64,000 nucleotides of DNA from Armatimonadetes bacterium Uphvl-Ar2. Lineage in GTDB: Bacteria > Armatimonadota > Fimbriimonadia > Fimbriimonadales > Fimbriimonadaceae. Positions 36,730 through 45,195 of the stretch are shown here, one piece after another. Under the pieces are notes generated by a model that was given only the letters and a program-made list of their open reading frames with translations, searched no databases and had not been told where the DNA came from. Numbering within the stretch: position 1 is the first letter of the stretch; each line of letters starts with the position of its first letter. The stretch lies in NCBI GenBank assembly GCA_002162095.1, contig CP021424.1, positions 310,001 to 374,000 on the forward strand, written 5' to 3'. The position numbers and the translations under genes were made by a program.

Positions 36730-37680
36730 TCAGCTCGCCAGGATTCGTTCCACTTCAGTCCAGATTTCGGCGGGCACTTCGCGGCCCGCGGCACCTACGT
36801 TCTCTTCCAGTTGCTCGATGCGGGTGGCCCCCACAATGACGCTGCTCACGTTCGGCTGGCGCAGGCACCAGGCCAGCGCAAACTGCCCCAGCGTCAAGTC
36901 CACTTGGGCCGCCAAGGGAGCGAGTTGCTCCACCTTGCTCAGCACTTCATCGCGCATCAGGTTCGCCATGAACTGGTTGCTGGTTTCGTCCGCGCCTCGG
37001 CTCCCCGCCGGTGCGCCCTGGCCGGGCTTGTATTTGCCCGTCAGGATGCCCTGGGCGAGCGGGCTGAACACCACCTGCCCCAGCCCCAGCTTCTCGCTGG
37101 TGGGGATCACGTCGGCCTCAATATCGCGGGCGAACATGTTGTAGGGCGGCTGGTTGCTCACCGGCAACGTGCACAGCCACTCTCGGCTGGTGCGGACGAC
37201 ATCTTGAATCTGGTCGGCCGACCACACGCTCACGCCCCAGTAGTGCACCTTGCCCTGGCGCACCAGGTCATCAATGGCGCGCACCATCTCCTCCATCGGG
37301 GTGTCCGGATCGTAGCGGTGGAACTGCATCAGGTCCACGTAATCCATCTGCAGGCGCTTGAGGCTGGCATTGACCGATTCGACAATGTGCTTGCGGCTGA
37401 GGCCCCGGTCGTTTACGCCATCCGACATCGGCCAGAAGCACTTGGTGGCCACAAAAAGGTCTTCGCGGCGAATCCCCTTCACGGCCTTGCCCAAAGAAAT
37501 CTCGGCTTCTCCCCGGTTGTAGACATCGGCGGTATCGAAGAAATTCACCCCGAGATCGAAGGCACGCCTCACGATCGAAGCCGTGGTGTCATCCGAGATG
37601 GTGCGTCCGTGGGTCAGCCACCCGCCGAGGCCCACTTCACTTACCCGTACGCCGCTCCGACCGAGCCGCCGATATTCCAT
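36730..37680 (-). CDS. Aldo/keto reductase (K+ channel beta-subunit type)
   Basis: 316 residues, NADPH-dependent TIM-barrel reductase. FFDTADVYNRGEAEISLG gives the catalytic Asp and Tyr, VATKCFWP the Lys and MQFHRYDPDTPMEE the His. LGLGQVVFSPLAQGILTGKY and SVIVGATRIEQLEENV are cofactor segments. Substrate not predictable. Head of the lysC unit on the minus strand. Confidence 0.93.
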   Translation of the reverse strand: MEYRRLGRSGVRVSEVGLGGWLTHGRTISDDTTASIVRRAFDLGVNFFDTADVYNRGEAEISLGKAVKGIRREDLFVATKCFWPMSDGVNDRGLSRKHIVESVNASLKRLQMDYVDLMQFHRYDPDTPMEEMVRAIDDLVRQGKVHYWGVSVWSADQIQDVVRTSREWLCTLPVSNQPPYNMFARDIEADVIPTSEKLGLGQVVFSPLAQGILTGKYKPGQGAPAGSRGADETSNQFMANLMRDEVLSKVEQLAPLAAQVDLTLGQFALAWCLRQPNVSSVIVGATRIEQLEENVGAAGREVPAEIWTEVERILAS

Positions 37681-37712
37681 GCCCCGAGGTTACCGAAGCG
37701 GGGCGGGTTGAA

Positions 37713-39608
37713 CTAGGAAGAGGGGACTTCGAGAAGGAGCGCGGACCGGAATTGACCGACCACCCGGAGGTCTCCCGAGCGAAGGGAATCTGCCAACAAA
37801 CGCCTCCACTTCAAATCCAGATTCTCGTTCATCGCCGCGGATTCCTCGGCCGAATACGGCATACCACCTTCGATCAATCCGGCCGCCTGCAACCACCGCT
37901 CGCGGTCCTCGCGGGCCCAAAACCGCAGGGCCACATAGACGTGGGTGACCTGGTTGTCGCGCAGGGTTTGCCGATATTCGGGGCCGGTTTGGACTTTCTC
38001 GTGATTGATGAGCATGCTGTGGCCGGGGTTGGCCCACATGTAGTTGCGGTCCAGCAGGAACCCGAACACCTCATCGTAGAGCGCGATTTTGGAGTCCGCC
38101 GGGAGTTGATTGAGGGTGGGGGCATCGGCGGCAAACGGCACCAGGGCCTGCCGGTATTCGGTGGGCGAAATCTGCCCGCTGACCACGCGCAGTTGATCCT
38201 GCCCCTGCATGTTCCAGATCATCCCCATCGTGTAAATGGCCTGCCCGAAGAGGGCGGCCGCTAGCACCGGCTGCCACTTACGATCTCTGAGGAGTGGCGC
38301 AGCCGCCAGGGCAATGGGCGGGATGAGAAAGGCGAGGTAGCGGCTTTGCTGACTGAGCGCAAACCAGCCCAGCATGAGGATGGCGACAGCGGCGAGCGCG
38401 GCCCGGCCCGGCTTATCAGTGCGGCCACTCGCCCAGGCGGCCACGGCCAACAGGATGATGGCGAAGCCGACCGCCCCGGTCGGGAAGCCTCCGCCCTCGG
38501 TTTGCCGGGGGTTGGTGTAGCGGCCGGGCTGGTACGCCAGGCCGAGCGTGGCGTGGCCCAGCGCGGTGGGCTGCTTGCCCACTCCGAACGAGGCTTGCTC
38601 ATTGGCGTAGATGTCCGCGCGCCACTGATCCCAACCGCGTCCGCCGAACGCCGAGTAGAAGAACGGGAACACCGGGTTACCGGTGAGGGCGGCATTGCGG
38701 AAAAAGACCGGCAGGGCGAAAGCAAGGGCCACGGCCCCGATGAGCAGGGCTTCTTTGATCCGCTTTTGGCGAGCGGCGGCCACGAGAGCGACGACGGCAC
38801 CCGCAAGGGCCACCTGGAGGCCCGTGTATTTGCTGGCCAGACCCAGCCCAAGCAGTGCGGCGGCCACCCACCAGGGCGCTCGATCTTCTTCCTTGGCGAA
38901 GAAGTGGAGCATGAGATAAACGAGGCCAAGACCCGCCCACGCCCCGTGCAGACCATCGATGTAAGCGGTGCCTGCCTCCCACGCCACCACCGGCGCGCCC
39001 ATCCAGAGGAGAACGCCCAGCCACGCGGCGTTGGGATTGGCAGTGCGCCTTAAGAGCCCGAAGAGGGAGATCGCCCCCGCCACCGTGCCCCAAAGCATGT
39101 GGGCCTTGGCACCGGCCTCTCCTAACGGCCACCCGATGAGATAAAGGCTATCGGCAGCAAATGGGAAATAAGAGTGGTGAATGAAAGGAATGGGCGCGAT
39201 GCGGCCCTCGGATATCCACAACTTCGGGACGGCCAAGTGGTACGCCAGCGAATCCCATTCGGTCGTGGGGGCCAACACACTGAACAGCGCCAAAACAAAC
39301 AATAATGCCGCCACAATCATGGCGAAAAAGCTCATTCCTTCTGGTTTGGTGATGCTGAATGGGGGGCGAGTTTTGGCGGCGGAAATGACCCCGGCTGCCA
39401 GCAAAATGATGGCGATCCACGGGGCAAGTGCGACGCCGCCCAGGTGCCCAACCAGGAACACCAGCGTGCCCACAATGCCCATCCCGAGGAGGGCGCCGAG
39501 CCCCCAGATTTCGGCCGGATCGAGGTGATTGGCCTTGGCGTGCAGTCGGGCGCCCACCGCCCATCCGGCCAGCACCCAAAGCAGCCCCATCAGAATCACG
39601 CCCGCCAT
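37713..39608 (-). CDS. GT-C-like polytopic membrane glycosyltransferase
   Basis: 631 residues, about 12 hydrophobic segments. TTEWDSLAYHLAVPKLW after the first helices looks like the acidic loop of GT39/ArnT-like GT-C enzymes, and FIHHSYFPFAADSLYLIGWPLGE and SKYTGLQVAL fit. Soluble C-terminal domain from about 480. Would use a polyprenyl-phosphate sugar donor. Could also be a membrane protein of unknown function with the same fold. Confidence 0.75.
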   Translation of the reverse strand: MAGVILMGLLWVLAGWAVGARLHAKANHLDPAEIWGLGALLGMGIVGTLVFLVGHLGGVALAPWIAIILLAAGVISAAKTRPPFSITKPEGMSFFAMIVAALLFVLALFSVLAPTTEWDSLAYHLAVPKLWISEGRIAPIPFIHHSYFPFAADSLYLIGWPLGEAGAKAHMLWGTVAGAISLFGLLRRTANPNAAWLGVLLWMGAPVVAWEAGTAYIDGLHGAWAGLGLVYLMLHFFAKEEDRAPWWVAAALLGLGLASKYTGLQVALAGAVVALVAAARQKRIKEALLIGAVALAFALPVFFRNAALTGNPVFPFFYSAFGGRGWDQWRADIYANEQASFGVGKQPTALGHATLGLAYQPGRYTNPRQTEGGGFPTGAVGFAIILLAVAAWASGRTDKPGRAALAAVAILMLGWFALSQQSRYLAFLIPPIALAAAPLLRDRKWQPVLAAALFGQAIYTMGMIWNMQGQDQLRVVSGQISPTEYRQALVPFAADAPTLNQLPADSKIALYDEVFGFLLDRNYMWANPGHSMLINHEKVQTGPEYRQTLRDNQVTHVYVALRFWAREDRERWLQAAGLIEGGMPYSAEESAAMNENLDLKWRRLLADSLRSGDLRVVGQFRSALLLEVPSS

Positions 39609-39637
39609 CCCGGCCAGTATACGGTAGCCTGAAAGCC

Positions 39638-40423
39638 ATGGGGCGACTCGCGCGGATCTACCAAGTGTTCTGGCGAAGCAGCCTGGTGCGCGAGCTCGAA
39701 TTCAAGGCGAACTTCTACGCCAAGATGCTGGAAAACGTGGTGTGGGCCGTGTTTTTCGCCATCGTCGTCAGCATCCTCTATTCGCACACCAAGAGCATCG
39801 CGGGCTGGACCAAAGGCGAGGGCTTTGTGCTAAGCAGTGCCGCGTTCTTACTCATTGCCACGTTCAACGCTCTATTCTCATCCGTCAAGGAGATCCCTGA
39901 GCATGTCCGCCGGGGCACCCTGGATTTCATTGCCGTGCGCCCCGTGGATAGCCAGTTTTGGGTGAGCCTAAGGCGATTTAACTTCAACGAGATCGGGGCG
40001 ATCTTGGCGGGGATCGGCATGCTGATTTACGGCCTGAACGTGGATGGAATCCAGCCTGCCCCGGGCGACTGGGCGGCGTTCGCTTTCTCCCTGTTTTGTG
40101 CCGGCATCATCTACTATTCCATCGACTTCGCGATGATGACGCTGGGGATCTACTTTGTCCGCGTGGACAACCTGTGGGTCTTGGGCGACACGATGATGAC
40201 CATTGCCCGGAACCCGGTGGATATCTATGGGCTGGTGGCGCAAAGGTTCTTCTTATACGTCCTTCCTATCGCTTTGCTGGGCACCGTACCGGCCCGGCAG
40301 CTCACCCGCGGCGCCACCGTGCATGACCTCACTCTAAGCTTGGCGTGGGCTTTGGCGTTGTTTGTGGGCTCACGCCTCTTTTGGCGGCACGCGTTGCGGG
40401 CGTATTCGAGCGCCAGCAGTTAG
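39638..40423 (+). CDS. ABC-2 type transporter permease
   Basis: 261 residues, six predicted helices. Matches the ABC-2 permease group with KANFYAKMLENVVWAVFFAIVVS, SSVKEIPEHVRRGTLDFIAVRPVDSQFWVSLR and IARNPVDIYG. No ATPase next to it. The frame is open upstream to 39428, but those residues lie antisense to the GT-C gene, so the ATG at 39638 is taken. Confidence 0.85.
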   Translation: MGRLARIYQVFWRSSLVRELEFKANFYAKMLENVVWAVFFAIVVSILYSHTKSIAGWTKGEGFVLSSAAFLLIATFNALFSSVKEIPEHVRRGTLDFIAVRPVDSQFWVSLRRFNFNEIGAILAGIGMLIYGLNVDGIQPAPGDWAAFAFSLFCAGIIYYSIDFAMMTLGIYFVRVDNLWVLGDTMMTIARNPVDIYGLVAQRFFLYVLPIALLGTVPARQLTRGATVHDLTLSLAWALALFVGSRLFWRHALRAYSSASS

Positions 40424-42672
40424 CCGCCGAGGCCAATCAGCGACTGGCCACGCGTCCCTTGGCCGAACGGGCTGCCGCCCGGAAGCGCCTTGATACGCAG
40501 GAATAGGCCGACCTGCCGGCCGCTGCGGAACCCCACCCGCGAATCCGAGAACTCAAACACCATCTCCGCGCAGTGCAGGTCGTAGATCAGCTGCCATTGC
40601 TGCGAATCCAGTTGCTTGGTGTAACCGTTGTAGTCGAAGAGGGCGGCCGCCGTGATCTGCCCCGCACGGAATCCTTCAATAATCGCATTCACCCCACCCC
40701 ATACCGACCTTCGTGCGTCGTACCGGGTGCCAAGAGTCAGGCGCAAATCACCTTGCTGGATGATCGCATCGAGGCGACCCTGGTTCCAAACGGATGAGAA
40801 CGTATCGTAGTCAATAAACAGCCGGGCGGTGAGCCCCGGAGGGGCGAGATACTCCGCGCGAATCCCGACCTGTTGCCAAGGCGTAACTCCCCGGAAACCC
40901 GAGTAGAAGTCGTAACCCGTTTGTACGCCCAAAGAGGTGCGGGGATCAATTTGATAGCTCGCATCCAGACTAAGGGAGTCTGCTCGTCCGGTGCGGTCGG
41001 CCTGGATGGGAGTAAAGCCCACGGGCTTGAGATATCGGTAGGTCAGATTCAGGCTCGACTGTGGCCCAAACTGATACGAACTACGGATATCTGAGCGCAG
41101 AACGTATTGCGCCGTGTCGTCACTATAGATTCCTTGTTGGAGACGCGTTTGATAAGAAGTGCTGAGCGCGCCCACCCGGCGAGAACCCGAAATTCCCGAA
41201 TCCAAGAAGAATCTCGAGATCGGCCGTTGGCGCACCGGGTCTCGCCATTCACCCAGACTTCCCTGGATATCAAATCTTAGGCCTGGCTTGGTAGGAAACC
41301 ATCCCAGTCGGTCGCCATCTGACTTGAAGCTGAGAATTGGCGTACGATCCCGATTGTTGTTGAAGTTTCTTGACTCGCTGATGGGGATGCTTCGTTCGTA
41401 GAGGAGTTCCGCATCCACGGCACCCAGATTCTGCTGAGCGAGGAAGCGCAGGTCCATACGCTCGCTCTCCACGGCACTTGAGACCCCGCGGCTCTGGCTT
41501 CGGTTCCAGGTCAGGTTGATGTCGGTAATGAGGCCGCGGCCACCCCGCGTGCGCTGATCCCGGCGTGAGTTACCAACACCCCATGTGCGGCGATCTCGAA
41601 GAGAAACGGACTCGGCCACGGAGCTAAACCCCGAAGTTGACGTGCCCGTCCGGTAGCCAGAGAGATTGAATCCACCCTCGGCATAGTTGGCACGCAGACT
41701 CGTGGTTGTGGTCTCCGGGGCAAAGGCATAGTTGTTCCGCAAGAAGATACCATCAAAACTCAGATTTCCCCCGCCCAACTTGCCGTTATAGTTTTGGCTG
41801 GCCGTGAGCGAGGGGCTATTACCAAACAGTGAGTAGATTCGGCTCGTGCCACTATTGTTCGTATACTCCGCCCCTACCCCAAAGCCCAGCCTGCTCATGG
41901 CATCGGCCAGGATATCAACTACCTCGCGGCTCCCTACCGGCGTGGCAAATCGAGACTTGATAAAATAACCTTCGTCGCGGCTTTGGCCGATGAGCGGTAA
42001 GTAGCGAGGATTGCTGTTTTCTAAGAGCGGGATGGTCAGCGCGGGAAGCTTGAGAATGGTGGAGCCAAGGATGTTGATTCTCGCCCCGCGCAGAATGATG
42101 CGATCGGAGGGAAATATCTCAATCCGGTCGGCCCCTAAGTGATAGTGAGGATGCGACTCTCCACACGTTGTGCATCTGCCAGAGACGATAAAGTAACCGC
42201 GCTCATTGCCGTTGGCTTCGCCCGCGCGGACGTAAAGATCATCCGTCACCCGCCCGTCAAACCAACTCGGCCCCAGCCGGAACCGAGCGTCCGTTAGACT
42301 CGTGCGCTGGAATCGCAAGTCCGCCGAAATTCGCTCGGCCTGAATGTCATCCCCGGCCCCGATGACACTCGCCCCACCACTCACTTCCACGCGGTCGTTG
42401 GCCTCGTCAATAATGGCCGTCTCCCCGGTGATGTTCCGCTCGCCAATCTTGACCGCCGCGCCGTTCGTCAGGCGGATCACCTTGCCGCTGCGGTCCACCG
42501 AGCCCGCCCGCTCGATTCGGATGGGAGGTGTGCCCGAAGGGGGAGTGGGAGTCACTTCCCCTTCTGTCTTGGGCGGCAGACTGCGAATGGCGGCACTTAG
42601 CGCCGTGCCGTAGTCCACGGCCGACCCCAAGCAAACCCCAAGCAAGGCGACGATAAGAGCAAGCTTCCTCAC
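40420..42672 (-). CDS. lptD: LptD-like LPS-assembly outer membrane protein
   Basis: 750 residues from a GTG at 42672 (GTGA overlap with the LptF/G gene). Signal peptide KLALIVALLGVCLG, an OstA/LptA-like jellyroll (AAVKIGERNITGETAIIDEANDRVEVSGGASV, about 60-200) and a long beta-barrel part (from about 250) of alternating polar and aromatic strands. Inserts LPS-type glycolipid in the outer membrane. Its presence shows a diderm cell. Overlaps the ABC-2 gene end by 4 bases. Confidence 0.85.
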   Translation of the reverse strand: MRKLALIVALLGVCLGSAVDYGTALSAAIRSLPPKTEGEVTPTPPSGTPPIRIERAGSVDRSGKVIRLTNGAAVKIGERNITGETAIIDEANDRVEVSGGASVIGAGDDIQAERISADLRFQRTSLTDARFRLGPSWFDGRVTDDLYVRAGEANGNERGYFIVSGRCTTCGESHPHYHLGADRIEIFPSDRIILRGARINILGSTILKLPALTIPLLENSNPRYLPLIGQSRDEGYFIKSRFATPVGSREVVDILADAMSRLGFGVGAEYTNNSGTSRIYSLFGNSPSLTASQNYNGKLGGGNLSFDGIFLRNNYAFAPETTTTSLRANYAEGGFNLSGYRTGTSTSGFSSVAESVSLRDRRTWGVGNSRRDQRTRGGRGLITDINLTWNRSQSRGVSSAVESERMDLRFLAQQNLGAVDAELLYERSIPISESRNFNNNRDRTPILSFKSDGDRLGWFPTKPGLRFDIQGSLGEWRDPVRQRPISRFFLDSGISGSRRVGALSTSYQTRLQQGIYSDDTAQYVLRSDIRSSYQFGPQSSLNLTYRYLKPVGFTPIQADRTGRADSLSLDASYQIDPRTSLGVQTGYDFYSGFRGVTPWQQVGIRAEYLAPPGLTARLFIDYDTFSSVWNQGRLDAIIQQGDLRLTLGTRYDARRSVWGGVNAIIEGFRAGQITAAALFDYNGYTKQLDSQQWQLIYDLHCAEMVFEFSDSRVGFRSGRQVGLFLRIKALPGGSPFGQGTRGQSLIGLGG

Positions 42673-43742
42673 TCGTTCCGCCTCGAAACTAACACCGCAA
42701 TCAATAGGAAGATCGCATTGGGCAGCCACGCGGAGACAATGGGCGACGCCCACCCATTCCGCCCCACGATGTCCTTGCAAATCACATAAAAGTTGTAATA
42801 AGCCAGGACCAAACCGAAACTTATCAGCACCCCGCTAAAGGCACCCATGCGCGCAAAACGAATGGAAGTCACCGCGCCGGTGATGGCAAAAATCAAACAG
42901 CTGGCGGGCAGGCTGAACTTGACGTGATAGGCCACCTCCAGCAGCCGTGTGGTATCCCCGCGCTCCCGTGCCTGCGTGATGGCCAGGCGGAGATCCTCCG
43001 CGTTCATCTCCTCGGCCATCGGCGCGCCAAAGAGGTCGGCAATGCGGATCGGTTCGTTGATCCGCAGCGGGTCCTTGCTCTCTAATACGTGAATTCTATC
43101 GCCATCAAAGATGCGCACTTCCGGCTCTTGTAATGTCCACACCCCGCGGGCGTAGCTCCCCACCTTGCTCCGGTAAGTCCACTCCTCATTCGGGTTCGGC
43201 CGTTCGATGGCCAAGATGTTACGAAGCTGGACCGAGCCATCGGGCTGGCGGATGACAGACTCAACCTGAACCGTGTATCGATCCAGCTTCATCATCACGT
43301 TGCTGGTGAATTCCGGAGCTGTGCCCAGCACGCCTACCTGCGCCTGCACTTCGCGGTAGCGCTCGGCGGACCACGGGATGAGCCGCTCCACCACCATCCA
43401 GTTCGCCACGGTGGTCAGCAATCCCACCACCACCACCGGCCACAGCACCCGGCGCACCGGCACCCCCGCCGCGCGCATGGCCGTGATCTCATTTTCACGC
43501 GTTAGGCGAGACAGAGCCAATGACACCCCTAGCGTCACCCCCACCGGCAATGTCAGGCTCAGCCAGCCCGGCAACTTGAGCAACACCAATTGGGCCACCA
43601 TCACCTGCGGGATATTCGCGACATTCAGCTCTTTAAAAATGGCAATGACATCATTGGCCATAAAGAGCATGGCAATGACAATTACCCCCGAGAAAAGCGG
43701 CACGCCCATCTCCCGCCAAATGTAGCGATCGAGCTTCCTCAT
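42669..43742 (-). CDS. LptF/LptG-type permease (YjgP/YjgQ family)
   Basis: 357 residues: MRKLDRYIWREMGVPLFSGVIVIAMLF opening, the first helices with LPGWLSLTLPVGVTLGVSLALSRLTRENEITAMRAAGV, a periplasmic beta-jellyroll (about 130-260), and three C-terminal helices. Extracts lipid from the inner membrane with the LptB ATPase. Only one such gene here; the partner copy is elsewhere or the protein acts as a homodimer. Coupled to lptD. Confidence 0.93.
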   Translation of the reverse strand: MRKLDRYIWREMGVPLFSGVIVIAMLFMANDVIAIFKELNVANIPQVMVAQLVLLKLPGWLSLTLPVGVTLGVSLALSRLTRENEITAMRAAGVPVRRVLWPVVVVGLLTTVANWMVVERLIPWSAERYREVQAQVGVLGTAPEFTSNVMMKLDRYTVQVESVIRQPDGSVQLRNILAIERPNPNEEWTYRSKVGSYARGVWTLQEPEVRIFDGDRIHVLESKDPLRINEPIRIADLFGAPMAEEMNAEDLRLAITQARERGDTTRLLEVAYHVKFSLPASCLIFAITGAVTSIRFARMGAFSGVLISFGLVLAYYNFYVICKDIVGRNGWASPIVSAWLPNAIFLLIAVLVSRRNE

Positions 43743-44563
43743 TTGGACTCCCCGCCCAAACGAAAGGCACGCATTAAGAAATAAACTCCCGCGGCGATCT
43801 CAAGCAACACAAGCCCCACCACCACCGGCACCGGCAACGCCGCCCCCGCCGTAATGGGAATGAGAAGAACCACCACCACCCCGGCCAGCCATGTGGTCAC
43901 CCAACGGTTCAGTTTTAGGTTCGGGTTGAACGCCCCCCGAGCGGCCAGAGCCAAATAGGGCGCCCCGCAACCCGGGCAAAAGGCGCCGCCCAAGCCGACC
44001 ATCTGGCCGCAGCTTCGGCAGGCAATCTCGGCGAAGTAGCGAGGATGAATCCCCGATTCTTTCCACTTCGTAATCGCGGCAATCTCCCAGCGAAACTGAT
44101 CTTTTGCCCGACCCGCTAATGCTTTATCCGCCAGCGCCACCGCGTGCCCCTTTAGGTTGCAAGCGTACGCACATTCCGCCACCTTAAACTGCATCACGGG
44201 ATTCGTAGGATTGCGGCCAAGATGGTCATAAGCGTTCTCCAAAAGGTCAACGTTCAGCTGCGAGTGCTCGGTGGCTCCCTGCACGATCCGCACCACTGGA
44301 AAAGCGATCGTGAGGAGCACCATTGCCCCAAAGACGATGACGGAGAGAGTGGGGTTCGCCGCCGTCGTCACAAAGTGACCGAGTCCGATCCCGGCGAAGA
44401 TCAGGCCAAACGCAACCGGCGGATCGAGCTCGCCATCAATCCCAGATCGCACTCCAAACAGCACCCATGCCAACGCCACCGGCCACACAAAAATGGCGGA
44501 GGCAAAGGCGTTCGGATTGGCCTGAACCCGGGTCAGGAACCCCAGCAACTCCAGGTCCATCAT
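43739..44563 (-). CDS. Membrane protein with zinc ribbon
   Basis: 274 residues. Helices near 20-37, 52-68 and 75-95, a soluble helical part with VDLLENAYDHLGRNPTNPVMQFKVAECAYACNLKGHAVALADKAL (TPR-like), a CxxC...CxxC zinc ribbon (CRSCGQ...CPGCGA), then two helices at the C-terminus. Function unknown. Overlaps both neighbours by 4 bases in a run from plsY to lptD. Confidence 0.72.
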   Translation of the reverse strand: MMDLELLGFLTRVQANPNAFASAIFVWPVALAWVLFGVRSGIDGELDPPVAFGLIFAGIGLGHFVTTAANPTLSVIVFGAMVLLTIAFPVVRIVQGATEHSQLNVDLLENAYDHLGRNPTNPVMQFKVAECAYACNLKGHAVALADKALAGRAKDQFRWEIAAITKWKESGIHPRYFAEIACRSCGQMVGLGGAFCPGCGAPYLALAARGAFNPNLKLNRWVTTWLAGVVVVLLIPITAGAALPVPVVVGLVLLEIAAGVYFLMRAFRLGGESK

Positions 44564-45195
44564 GGCGGCGGCGCAGCCTTCTTGCCAATCTTCGGCTCTT
44601 CGCCCTTGCGCAATCGCTCAAAGTTGGCGCGGTGCTTCACGATGATGTAGATCGCCACCAGCACATAAGCGGCCGAGACGGCCGGCGACAAACCCAGCAT
44701 CAGGGCCGCGACGGCCGCGCTTGCCGCCCCCACCACACTGGAAACACTGACGTAGCGGGTCAGGGCAAGGCAAACCAGGAACATCCCAAAGCCAATCACG
44801 CCTCCCAGCCAGGCCGTCCCGAGCAAGGCCCCCAAGCCAGTCGCCACCCCCTTGCCCCCCTTGAACTTCAGGAACGGACTCAGGGTATGGCCAACAATCG
44901 CCATTAAGCCGGCATAAAGTGCGTGGTCCTGCGGCAACAGGCCGGGCACGTAGCCAAAGCCCTGCTGATCCGCGAGATACTTGGCCGCCAGTGCCGGTGC
45001 ACTGCCCTTGGCCACATCGAGGAGAAATGCCATGATGCCCGGCCCCCATCCCACATTGCGGACTACGTTTGTGGCGCCCGGGTTTCCGCTGCCCATCTTG
45101 CGGATGTCCACCCCAAAGGCCAGCCCCATCCACACGCTAAACGGCAAGGCCCCAATGAGGTACGCCCCCAGCAACACTCCCAGATAGGTCACCAT
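44560..45195 (-). CDS. plsY: Glycerol-3-phosphate acyltransferase PlsY
   Basis: 211 residues, membrane enzyme that acylates glycerol-3-phosphate from acyl-phosphate. GSGNPGATNVVRNVGWGPG (G3P site), HTLSPFLKFKGGKGVATGLGALLG and the third conserved loop region are present, with five helices. Overlaps the glnE end by 7 bases. Confidence 0.96.
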   Translation of the reverse strand: MVTYLGVLLGAYLIGALPFSVWMGLAFGVDIRKMGSGNPGATNVVRNVGWGPGIMAFLLDVAKGSAPALAAKYLADQQGFGYVPGLLPQDHALYAGLMAIVGHTLSPFLKFKGGKGVATGLGALLGTAWLGGVIGFGMFLVCLALTRYVSVSSVVGAASAAVAALMLGLSPAVSAAYVLVAIYIIVKHRANFERLRKGEEPKIGKKAAPPP

